The notes below the pieces were generated by a model. It had not been told where the DNA came from. It saw only the letters and a list, made by a program, of their open reading frames with translations, and did not search any database. Both the position numbers and the translations under genes were made by a program. A DNA stretch of 18,534 nucleotides from an uncultured Eggerthellaceae bacterium (GTDB lineage: Bacteria > Actinomycetota > Coriobacteriia > Coriobacteriales > Eggerthellaceae), in NCBI GenBank assembly GCA_910585565.1, contig CAJUFC010000133.1, positions 1-18,534 on the forward strand, given 5' to 3'. Shown piece after piece: positions 1 through 6,165 of the stretch. Every line of letters begins with the position of its first letter. Positions within the stretch are counted from its first letter, which is position 1.

Positions 1-999
1 GCCCTCGTCGTCTTTCTCGGCAGACGCGATCGACTCCATCTTGCCGAACGACATGACGGTCTCGAGCGCCGCCGCATCGACGAACGCGCCAGCGGCGATC
101 GCCTTGCACTCGAGGGGAATGCGGGCCACCACCATGGCAGGGGGCGCCCACACGAGCTCGAGGGCGTCGTCGGCGAAGGCCTCGCCATCAGACGACGCCT
201 GCCCCTCGGCAGAGCGGAACAGCATGCCCGCGGCTGAGGAGTAGGCACCCTTGGCGGCTGCGCCGCCCTCGGAGCCAGCCGCGCCATCGCCGTCGCCCTC
301 GGCGGCCGCGCCCGAGGCGACCTCGATCGAGGCCAGCGCCGGGAACGCCGTCGCGAGGCCTTCGGTCCTCACGCTCTCCACCGTCTGCGGCAGCGTGAGT
401 GCCGTGACCTTGTCGGCCACCTGGCCCTCGGCGACCTCGACGGCCTTGACCGTCGCCATGCCTGCGCCATCGCTCACCGTCTCAGGAACGACGAGCGCGC
501 CCTCAAGCGAGCTGCCGTCCTCGAATCCGACAAGCACAGCCGCGCCATCGCGCACCACGTACCGCAACCCATCGGCAGCGAATTCAGTCCCTTCGCCGAT
601 TGGCTTTGTGTCCGCAGCAGCCTGCTCTCCCGGCGCCTCATCGGCATGCGCCGACGACAGGCCGCCGGCAGGCAGCATGGTGACAGCCAGCAGCATCGCC
701 AGCACAACGGTGGCGATGCGGGCAATGAGGACGTTCCAAATTGCACATCCCACTTCGTCATTCCGAGGAGTAGCACATAACACACTCCCCCTCACAGCGT
801 CATTTCGACCGGAGCCGCGAAGCGGCACAGTGGAGAAATCTCGCTGCGACGACGCAAGCCCACAGGCTCCGAGGACGCGCTTCCCTGTCGCTAGATTTCT
901 CGACTTCGCTCGAAATGACGCAATGTGGGACGCTCGAGACGACGCAATGTGGGACGCTTGAGATGACGCCGATGAGGGCGCACTAATCCCTTTGACCAT
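1..999 (-). CDS. Secreted LRR-like surface protein, C-terminus outside the window
   Basis: An open frame with no stop runs from an ATG at 999 to the window edge (333 codons), so the gene is cut at its 3' end. The ATG follows a strong purine-rich ribosome site (AAGGGAAGGAAC, 1000-1011). Residues 1 to about 82 come from repetitive DNA (SSRASHIA/SSQASHIA units), and only then comes a hydrophobic signal-peptide-like stretch (IATVVLAMLLAVTMLPAGG, then SSAHA, a plausible signal peptidase site). The mature part reads like BspA-type LRR_5 units (LVVPETV, VTALTLPQTVESV, FPALASIEVA), which in this family form surface solenoids. An alternative start is GTG at 753, just ahead of the signal sequence, with only a weak ribosome site. 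The exported-protein call is fairly firm; the LRR call is by pattern only. Confidence 0.7.
   Translation of the reverse strand, partial: MVKGISAPSSASSQASHIASSRASHIASFRAKSRNLATGKRVLGACGLASSQRDFSTVPLRGSGRNDAVRGSVLCATPRNDEVGCAIWNVLIARIATVVLAMLLAVTMLPAGGLSSAHADEAPGEQAAADTKPIGEGTEFAADGLRYVVRDGAAVLVGFEDGSSLEGALVVPETVSDGAGMATVKAVEVAEGQVADKVTALTLPQTVESVRTEGLATAFPALASIEVASGAAAEGDGDGAAGSEGGAAAKGAYSSAAGMLFRSAEGQASSDGEAFADDALELVWAPPAMVVARIPLECKAIAAGAFVDAAALETVMSFGKMESIASAEKDDEG
743..969. repeat. Composite dispersed-type repeat inside the surface-protein leader
   Basis: Two oppositely oriented copies of a GTCATTTCGA...GAGAAATCT element lie at 799-843 and 891-919, separated by about 47 bases, so the region can form a long imperfect hairpin. 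Next to them is a 24-bp tandem pair at 919-942 and 943-966 (core CGCAATGTGGGACGCT) differing at two positions. A related edge (AATGACGAAGTGGGATGTGC on the minus strand) lies at 743-762. The block keeps one minus-strand frame open throughout. The symmetry suggests a REP/MITE-like dispersed repeat, which is an inference because other genomic copies cannot be seen here. Confidence 0.65.
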
Positions 1000-1056
1000 G
1001 TTCCTTCCCTTCCCTCGAATCCGACCGCGTCTATAGCGTTCGAATCCCGGGGAAGG

Positions 1057-1194
1057 TACAATGGTTCCCGCAGAGATCCTCCCGTATAGGCGGATCGAAG
1101 CCGCGTGCTGCTGCCCCCTCTTTGCTTGGTAGGCTTAGAGGCAGCCGCACGATACTCGGGCACTCGCCACCATGTGGGGAGTGCCCTTTTTCTT
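1057..1194 (+). ncRNA. Possible small structured RNA (unidentified)
   Basis: No plausible plus-strand protein precedes the terminator at 1158-1194, so that terminator needs another transcript. Upstream is a candidate -10 box, TACAAT (1057-1062), without a good -35. The stretch then holds a GATCC/GGATC hairpin around 1075-1097 and a longer helix pairing GTGCTGCTGCC (about 1105-1115) with GGCAGCCGCAC (about 1140-1150; 10 of 11 pairs). I looked for SRP RNA (the GGAAG...AGCAGCC apex), tRNA and tmRNA signatures and found none. It may be a free sRNA or a leader remnant. Confidence 0.35.
1158..1194 (+). terminator. Intrinsic terminator
   Basis: GGGCACTC (1158-1165) pairs with GAGTGCCC (1179-1186) and is followed at once by TTTTTCTT. 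The T-run is on the plus strand only, so it ends a plus-strand transcript, most likely the possible small RNA just upstream. Confidence 0.75.
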
Positions 1195-1201
1195 GCCTAA
1201 G

Positions 1202-1222
1202 AATATCCTAAATTGGGATATT
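1202..1222. promoter_or_regulatory. Operator-like palindrome, copy 1
   Basis: AATATCC (1202-1208) and GGATATT (1216-1222) are perfect inverted 7-mers around a 7-base centre (TAAATTG). The same architecture recurs at 1386-1406. This fits a binding site for a dimeric HTH protein, most simply the XRE product encoded at 1432. The rest of 1223-1365 is AT-rich DNA in which I see no gene. Confidence 0.5.
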
Positions 1223-1365
1223 AAAGCGTACGAATCCATTTTCATTCGCCCAACGTGATGTTTCACAGACTCTTCATACAGCAAATCAGCTCACAAATTC
1301 TTATTCCGCAGACTCCCGAAACCCTGCCATGCTTTTTATTATTAATAAAACTTGAACTGCAAAAA

Positions 1366-1406
1366 TTGCCATTTATGGAGAGAAAAATATCCTGAAATGG
1401 GATAAT
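1366..1406 (+). promoter_or_regulatory. Promoter of the first XRE gene with overlapping operator copy 2
   Basis: A candidate -35 TTGCCA (1366-1371) and -10 TATCCT (1388-1393) are 16 bases apart. The -10 lies inside a palindrome, AATATCC (1386-1392), TGAAATG, GGATAAT (1400-1406), which matches the copy at 1202-1222 except in the last bases and the centre. A repressor bound here would block its own promoter, so autorepression is the natural reading (inference). Confidence 0.5.
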
Positions 1407-1431
1407 TGCGCTCTCTCGCTATGCTCACGGC

Positions 1432-1671
1432 ATGAATATCGAAAAGAATATGCGCATCGGACGAGCCCTCCACAAGCTGCGGGAGGAGGCTCATTTGACG
1501 CAATCAGAAGTCGCAGCCAAACTCGGCAAGCCGCAGTCGTTCGTCGCCAAGATCGAGTCCGGCGAACGCAGCCTCCACGTCGCCGAGTTCTTCGACTACG
1601 CACGCGCCCTCGACAGCGACGCCTACATAGTCCTCTGCCGCATCTCAGCTTATCTTGCCTTGGACGACTAG
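1432..1671 (+). CDS. Small XRE-family HTH regulator (first of two)
   Basis: This 79-residue protein is almost only a Cro/C1-type helix-turn-helix. Helices cover about residues 9-60, with LTQSEVAAKLG (22-32) as the first two helices of the motif and PQSFVAKIESGER (34-46) as the recognition helix. It ends in a short hydrophobic tail with no effector or dimerisation domain. There is no clear ribosome site before the ATG. The promoter overlaps a palindrome that recurs 184 bp upstream, which suggests self-regulation. The gene sits in DNA visibly richer in A+T than its neighbours and next to a decayed ATPase gene, so it may be acquired. It could equally be an orphan antitoxin-type regulator, but no toxin partner is adjacent. 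Confidence 0.85.
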   Translation: MNIEKNMRIGRALHKLREEAHLTQSEVAAKLGKPQSFVAKIESGERSLHVAEFFDYARALDSDAYIVLCRISAYLALDD

Positions 1672-1692
1672 ACCGCGTGCCTGTCGCGCTAC

Positions 1693-1720
1693 ATAGCGAA
1701 TTAATATTTTAATTCGCTAT
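1693..1720. promoter_or_regulatory. 12-bp-arm palindrome before the second XRE gene
   Basis: ATAGCGAATTAA (1693-1704) and TTAATTCGCTAT (1709-1720) are perfect inverted repeats around TATT. It lies 21 bases after the first XRE stop and 27 bases before the ATG of the second. No T-run follows, so an operator is more likely than a terminator. A weak -10 candidate (TATAGC) follows at about 1727-1732. Confidence 0.5.
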
Positions 1721-1747
1721 CGGCACTATAGCACATACCCTTTGCTC

Positions 1748-1963
1748 ATGGCAAATGACGAGCGAAGAATAACTCTTGGCAACAAGATAAAATCGCTGCG
1801 GGTCGAACAGGGACTCTCGCAGCGAAAATTCGCCCTCATGATTGATACGTATCAAGCCCACATTTGGCAAATAGAGACAGGCCAAATCAGCCCCACCGTA
1901 GACCTCCTCTGCCGCATAGCCGACGGCCTCGACGTCCCTGTAAAAGACCTCATCGACTTCTAA
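1748..1963 (+). CDS. Small XRE-family HTH regulator (second of two)
   Basis: A 71-residue single-domain Cro/C1-type protein. LSQRKFALMIDT (23-34) and YQAHIWQIETGQ (35-46) form the helix-turn-helix, and the protein closes with LDVPVKDLIDF, a common ending of stand-alone XRE domains. I chose ATG 1748 over the in-frame TTG at 1742; neither has a good ribosome site. It is not a recent duplicate of the upstream XRE protein, as similarity is limited to the fold. A palindrome unlike the pair upstream precedes it, so the two regulators probably read different operators (inference). It runs convergently into the ATPase pseudogene. Confidence 0.85.
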   Translation: MANDERRITLGNKIKSLRVEQGLSQRKFALMIDTYQAHIWQIETGQISPTVDLLCRIADGLDVPVKDLIDF

Positions 1964-1996
1964 CCCCCAACGCTCGACGATCGTTCGCAGCAAGAT

Positions 1997-2893
1997 TCAG
2001 GCGGTAAGGCAGGTGGCGGGAACGACGTAGACGCCTTCGGGGGTGCGGCGCGCCATTGACGTGCGGCCAACAAGCACGGCAAGGAACTCCGGGTCATGAT
2101 TGCGTGCCGCTGGGTTTTGCTGCGCCTTTTTCTTGAGACGCATGAGGCTGTCTACGCCCTTTTGCACCTTATCTTCGCTGAGCTTGATTTCGATGGCGGC
2201 CCAACGGCCATCGGTGAGCTCGATAATCGCATCCACCTCAAGGCCGTAGTCATCGCGATAGTAACAGAGCGACGCGTCCGATGTCTCGGCGCCGTCACAT
2301 CGAACACGGTATTGACGTACTGTCGAGGAACGCGCAGAGCCGCTGCGACGGAGCGCTGCGCGCTCGCAGGCCAACCGCCGCGGCAAATGGCATCCGCCAA
2401 CACGTCTACGCTGGTCTCGACCTGCTTTTCCTTGAAGCGACCCTCAAAAAAGCCCATACAGCGAGATAGCGCCATCTGAAAGCCCCGCCTCTACCAACGA
2501 GAGCGGGCGCATGCGAATGGATGCGATCCGACCAGCACCGCTATGGGAGACCTGCCCATATGCAGGCGTCGCCGAGCCAGTGAGAAGGTAGAGGCCAGCC
2601 TCGCTTCCATGCTCGTCGACCGAACGACGCACCGCATCGCGAACGGTAGGCACCTCCTGCCACTCGTCAATGAGGTGCGGATGGTCGCCCACAAGGGCAA
2701 CGTGCAGGTCAGCCTCAGCAAGAGCGCGAACTGATGCATCGTCAAGATGGATGTCGCTCTGAGCGTGATTGAGCGCCGTCCACGTCTTGCCGCACCATTT
2801 CGGGCCATCGATCTCGACAGCGCCAAATATCGACAGCAGTGTTTCCACTTCATCGTCGACCAAGCGCGGAAGATAGCCTACGGGCGTGAGCAT
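1997..2893 (-). pseudogene. Decayed AAA/DUF4143-family ATPase
   Basis: The family is recognisable by its fixed order. The N-terminus (MLTPVGYLPRLVDDEV) is followed by a P-loop (DGPKWCGKTWTA), Walker B-like LIDEWQEVP, sensor-like LLTGSATP and SHSGAGRIASIRMRPLSL. The C-terminus is a nuclease-like DUF4143 end (YYRDDYGLEVDAIIEL, GRWAAIEIKLS, FLAVLVG). Intact members usually have about 400-450 residues; here only about 298 codons remain. Two lesions show. A run of six Ts near 2446-2455 turns the expected GLFEGRF into a stop, shifting frame. Near 2300-2312, after QYVNTVFD, the sequence jumps back to the first frame while skipping roughly 130 residues of the middle of DUF4143. It cannot encode a full protein. 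Confidence 0.85.
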
Positions 2894-2917
2894 GTCCGGC
2901 TCGCTTTCTTTGGATTA

Positions 2918-2955
2918 CCAAAAATACCGCCTCATTTTGCCAAAAAATACCGCCT
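2918..2955 (-). promoter_or_regulatory. Direct repeats upstream of the ATPase pseudogene
   Basis: Two near-identical direct repeats, CCAAAAATACCGCCT (2918-2932) and CCAAAAAATACCGCCT (2940-2955), lie 25 and 47 bases before the pseudogene start and differ by one A. On the gene strand they read AGGCGGTATTTTTGG. Spacing of about two helical turns suggests a protein-binding or promoter element (inference). They may have outlived the gene they controlled. Confidence 0.45.
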
Positions 2956-3083
2956 GAAAGAATGCAAAGCGCCTGTTCAACGAGCTATGCGCTGCTTTTA
3001 CATACAAAAATGGTGATACGAAAATGTAGAAAATAGGATGACTATGGATGTTGGTTTTCGTACGCCTGAAGGCGGCTTTGGGC

Positions 3084-4376
3084 TCAGTAGTCGTTGGCGG
3101 CGGGGGAGGAGAGCCAGGCTTGCTCGAATTCGGCGTAGGCGTCGGCGAGGACGGCCTCGCGAGCGCGGCGCATGAGGTCGAGCAGGTAGTGAAGGTTGTG
3201 GATGGATAGCAGGATGGCACCCAGCATCTCGCCCTGCTTGATCAAGTGCCGCAGGTAGGCACGCGTATGGTCGCGGCACGTGGGGCACGTGCACGCCGGG
3301 TCGAGCGGCCCGAAGTCGCGAGCATACTGGGCATTGCGCATGTTCATGCGGCCCGTGCTGCTGAATGCGGTGCCCATGCGAGCGGTGCGCGTGGGCAGCA
3401 CGCAGTCGAACATGTCGACGCCCTGGCCCACCGCACGCACGAGCGTGGTGGGGTTGCCTACCCCCATGAGGTAGCGCGGACGTCCCGCAGGCAGCGCTCG
3501 CGCCACGTCGCCCAGCGTCTCGAACATCGTCTCGTGGTCTTCGCCCACCGAATAGCCGCCGATGCCAAAGCCGCCGAACGGCCGCCCGCCCGCGCCCGTC
3601 ACCGGGTCGGGACCAGCGGCGATGACGCGCTGCTCGGCCTCCAACAGTCGCCTGATCGACTCGAGGCGCAGATCGAGATGCATGCCGCCCTGCACGATGC
3701 CGAACAGCGTCTGGTCGGGCCGCTTGTGTGCCGCCAGGCAGCGCTCGCCCCACGCCGCAGACCGCGCCACCGCGTCTTCGACGAACGAGCGCTCTATCGG
3801 ATACGGCGTGCACTGATCGAGCTGCATGGCAATGTCAGCGCCGATGGCCTCTTGGATAGCCATGTTGTCCTCGGGCGTCCATCGAATGCGCGCGCCGTCA
3901 TAGATGCTCACGAAGCTGACGCTATCGGCGTCGAGCTTCACCGTGTCGGCAAGCGAGAACACCTGAAAGCCGCCCGAATCGGTCAGCATCGGACCGTCGT
4001 AGTGCATGAAGCGGTGCACGCCGCCAGCTGCCTCGACAATGTCGATGCCCGGGCGCATCGCCAGATGATAGGTGTTGGCCAGCACCACCTGCGCCCCCAG
4101 CTCGCGCAGCTGGCGCGTCGTGACGCCCTTGACGGTCGCGCTCGTGCCGACTGGCATGAACATCGGCGTATGGAAGTCGCCGTGTGGCGTCGTGTAGGTC
4201 AGGGCGCGCGCGTAGCCAGAGGTAGCGTCAGTCGTGCAGGCAAACGTGGTGTCATTGAGGGTTGCGACCGCGTCACTCAGGGCTGCGGGCACTGCGGCTG
4301 CCGCTGCTGCAGTCGCGTCGGCAGCGGTCGCGCCGCCCGCAGGCGTCGGCATTGCGTCATGCGTCGTCTCGCTCAT
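3084..4376 (-). CDS. tgt: tRNA-guanine(34) transglycosylase
   Basis: Exchanges guanine-34 of GUN-anticodon tRNAs for preQ1, the first tRNA-level step of queuosine synthesis. Visible hallmarks: Asp133 in LTDSGGFQVFS, Asp187 in MQLDQC, the QGG loop at 229-231, nucleophile Asp324 in FDCVLPTR, and the zinc site Cys362, Cys364, Cys367 and His393. Val277 in GGYSVGE is the bacterial (preQ1-type) residue rather than the glycine of queuine-using eukaryotic enzymes. At 430 residues it is longer than usual: it has a 40-odd residue Ala/Thr-rich N-terminal extension and an insertion of about 20 residues around 247-267 (GPDPVTGAGGRPFG). The ATG lies 4 bases after the stop of the HAD gene with a GAGGGG site overlapping that stop, so the two are one transcript. 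A start inside the extension is possible. Confidence 0.96.
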   Translation of the reverse strand: MSETTHDAMPTPAGGATAADATAAAAAAVPAALSDAVATLNDTTFACTTDATSGYARALTYTTPHGDFHTPMFMPVGTSATVKGVTTRQLRELGAQVVLANTYHLAMRPGIDIVEAAGGVHRFMHYDGPMLTDSGGFQVFSLADTVKLDADSVSFVSIYDGARIRWTPEDNMAIQEAIGADIAMQLDQCTPYPIERSFVEDAVARSAAWGERCLAAHKRPDQTLFGIVQGGMHLDLRLESIRRLLEAEQRVIAAGPDPVTGAGGRPFGGFGIGGYSVGEDHETMFETLGDVARALPAGRPRYLMGVGNPTTLVRAVGQGVDMFDCVLPTRTARMGTAFSSTGRMNMRNAQYARDFGPLDPACTCPTCRDHTRAYLRHLIKQGEMLGAILLSIHNLHYLLDLMRRAREAVLADAYAEFEQAWLSSPAANDY

Positions 4377-4380
4377 GGCT

Positions 4381-5304
4381 CTACCCCTCTATCTTGAGTC
4401 GGCCGGCCGTGCCCGGCGCATGGTCGCTCGCAATGGCATCGGCCAGCGCGGCAGCCTTGGCGTCCACGCCAGCCGCATCGATGTCGCAAACGGCGTTGCT
4501 GCAAAGGGCGCGCTCGGTGTCTTCCCACGCAACGGCCCCCGGCGCAATCGCCTCAACTGGGCTCGCGCACGCAGGCAGCGTCTCGCACCACGCGGCAAAC
4601 TCATCGAACGAGCCGTGCTTGATGCTGTCGATGTCGAAGCCAACCGGGTCGAGCAGCCAGTCGGTCACCAGCCACGCGTCGGCCCCCAAGTCCATAAAGG
4701 CAAGGTCTTCCATCGTGTTGTTCCCCACCATGAGCACGTCCGCGCCGCCTACGCCCAGAGCCGCAAGGTTCTCGGCGTAGTAGGTCTGGCGCGGCTTGGC
4801 CGAGCGCGAGTTCTCATACGACGTGATGCGCGCGAAGCTGGTCGGGTCGACCCCCGCCCATTGCAGCCGATGGCGCACGGCCGCGGCCGGGAACATGGGC
4901 ATGGTCGTCAGAACGAGCGGGTATCCCTTGGCTCGCAGCGTCTCGATGGCGCGCGCCGCCGCCGGATCGGCGCAGAACCCGTCGCCAATGTGTCCGAAGT
5001 CTTCCGCATAGAACTCGTTGGAGATGGCCCGCACGTCATCGATCGTATAGCCCGCAGCCGCCAGGCTGTCGTCGCCGTAGATGCGTTCAAACTCGCTCCA
5101 AAATGCCTCGGCATTCAGCTGCTCGCCCGCGTTCATCGCCATCGCACGCGTGCCGGCCTTGAGCGCCGTCAGGAACAGCTCGGGGTCGAGCCCGCGCGTC
5201 GCCGCAAACGCCGCAATGCGCTTGAAGTACGCAGCCATGAATTCGTCAAGGTCCATCGGCAGCAGCGTGCCGTCGAGGTCGAAGCAAATCGCACGGTAGC
5301 CCAT
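4381..5304 (-). CDS. HAD-superfamily hydrolase in the queuosine cluster
   Basis: A 307-residue cytoplasmic phosphatase-type protein. Motif I is FDLDGTL with nucleophile Asp9 and Asp11. A helical C1-type cap follows (about 16-115), then motif II LTTMP (132-136), motif III Lys170 in SAKPRQTYY, and motif IV VGNNTMED (193-200), where Asn occupies the place often held by Asp but Glu199/Asp200 remain. The C-terminal 80 residues extend past the usual core. The start is ATG 5304 with AAAGGGAG upstream. It is the first gene of a unit with tgt and divergent from queH and queA, so a role in nucleotide or queuosine-precursor metabolism is possible. The sequence alone does not give the substrate. Confidence 0.85.
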   Translation of the reverse strand: MGYRAICFDLDGTLLPMDLDEFMAAYFKRIAAFAATRGLDPELFLTALKAGTRAMAMNAGEQLNAEAFWSEFERIYGDDSLAAAGYTIDDVRAISNEFYAEDFGHIGDGFCADPAAARAIETLRAKGYPLVLTTMPMFPAAAVRHRLQWAGVDPTSFARITSYENSRSAKPRQTYYAENLAALGVGGADVLMVGNNTMEDLAFMDLGADAWLVTDWLLDPVGFDIDSIKHGSFDEFAAWCETLPACASPVEAIAPGAVAWEDTERALCSNAVCDIDAAGVDAKAAALADAIASDHAPGTAGRLKIEG

Positions 5305-5364
5305 CGAACTCCCTTTCAAACCAGCCCGCAGAATCGTCATGATAGTATAGCGCCTGTGAAACGA
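5305..5364. promoter_or_regulatory. Divergent promoter region between HAD and queH
   Basis: Only 60 bases separate the two start codons. TATACT on the minus strand (about 5344-5349) is a fair -10 for the HAD gene. On the plus strand the same bases give TATAGC (5346-5351), about 14 bases before the queH ATG. No good -35 is visible on either strand. The overlap means the two directions may compete for polymerase. Confidence 0.35.
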
Positions 5365-6093
5365 ATGGATGGACAGAGCGAACGCGTGCTGCTGCATGCC
5401 TGCTGCGGGCCGTGCTCGATGGAGCCGGTGCGCGTACTGCGCGAGCGCGGGGCGGAGCCGCACATCTATTACGCCAACTCGAACATCGCACCGGCGGACG
5501 AATACACGCAGCGCCTGGCGACGCTGCGTGCCTGGGCAGACGACGAGCACCTTGCCGTCACGGAAGGCACGTATGACCCCGCCGCATGGCATGCCGCCAC
5601 CGCAGGCGCCACCTCTCGCGAGGAGCGCTGCCGCGCCTGCTATCGCTTGCGCTTCGAAGAGGCCGTCATTTGGGCGTGCGAGCACGGGTACGACGCTGTG
5701 GGCACCACGTTGTCCGTCAGCCCCTACCAATATACCGACGTGATACGCGAGGAGCTGGAACGCGCCTGCGCGCAAGCGGGACTGCGCGCGGCATTCGAAG
5801 ACTGGCGCCCCTACTACGACGAGGCGACGCGACGCTCGCGCGAGGCGGGCATGTACCGCCAGAACTACTGCGGATGCGCCCCAAGCGCCGCCGAGGCCGC
5901 ACGCGAGCGCGCCGAGCGCAAGGCTGCGCGCGAGCGGGAACGCGAGCGCTGGCAGGCCGAGCACGCCGAAGAGCTGGCCGCGCGCGAAGCCGAGCTGGAC
6001 GCCCGCCGCGCCGAGCGTGCCGCCTATGACCAAAAGCGCGCCCGCCAGCGAGCCATCCTCAAGGCCTTGCGCGACAAGGATGCCCGCGCGTAA
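5365..6093 (+). CDS. queH: Epoxyqueuosine reductase QueH
   Basis: Carries out the last step of queuosine synthesis, reducing epoxyqueuosine in tRNA to queuosine; QueH is the non-orthologous, cobalamin-free counterpart of QueG. The 242-residue protein has the family signature LLHACCGPCS (Cys13, Cys14, Cys17), ERCRACYRLR (Cys89, Cys92) and NYCGCAPS (Cys169, Cys171), cysteines linked in the family to Fe-S and metal binding. YYANSNIAP and TLSVSPYQ are also typical. Residues 175-242 form a very charged Arg/Glu helix beyond the usual catalytic body, probably a coiled coil or RNA-contact tail (inference). The start is ATG 5365; an in-frame GTG lies at 5356, and neither has a ribosome site, so a leaderless or near-leaderless message is possible. 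queA follows 72 bases later on the same strand. Confidence 0.95.
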   Translation: MDGQSERVLLHACCGPCSMEPVRVLRERGAEPHIYYANSNIAPADEYTQRLATLRAWADDEHLAVTEGTYDPAAWHAATAGATSREERCRACYRLRFEEAVIWACEHGYDAVGTTLSVSPYQYTDVIREELERACAQAGLRAAFEDWRPYYDEATRRSREAGMYRQNYCGCAPSAAEAARERAERKAARERERERWQAEHAEELAAREAELDARRAERAAYDQKRARQRAILKALRDKDARA

Positions 6094-6165
6094 ACGGAGC
6101 CCGGCAGCTGAGCCGGACGCGCACGCAGCCCCGACGACACTGCGAACAGACAACCAAGGAACGCC

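Noticed and set aside
799..966. CRISPR-like repeats
   Set aside because: The repeats are either inverted or directly abutting with no spacers, and no cas gene is near.
1036..1062. tRNA-like T-loop GTTCGAATCCC
   Set aside because: The flanking bases do not form a T-stem, there is no matching acceptor stem, and no anticodon arm lies upstream.
891..1163. A 90-codon minus-strand frame upstream of the surface gene
   Set aside because: It overlaps the repeat and the ribosome site of the surface gene in another frame, is Arg-rich and has no support.
1709..1993. A 94-codon minus-strand frame opposite the second XRE gene
   Set aside because: It is the antisense shadow of a recognisable helix-turn-helix gene and has no motif of its own.
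2446..2455. Programmed frameshift at the T6 run in the ATPase gene
   Set aside because: The downstream piece has lost a large part of the DUF4143 domain, so a recoded product would still be incomplete; decay is the simpler reading.
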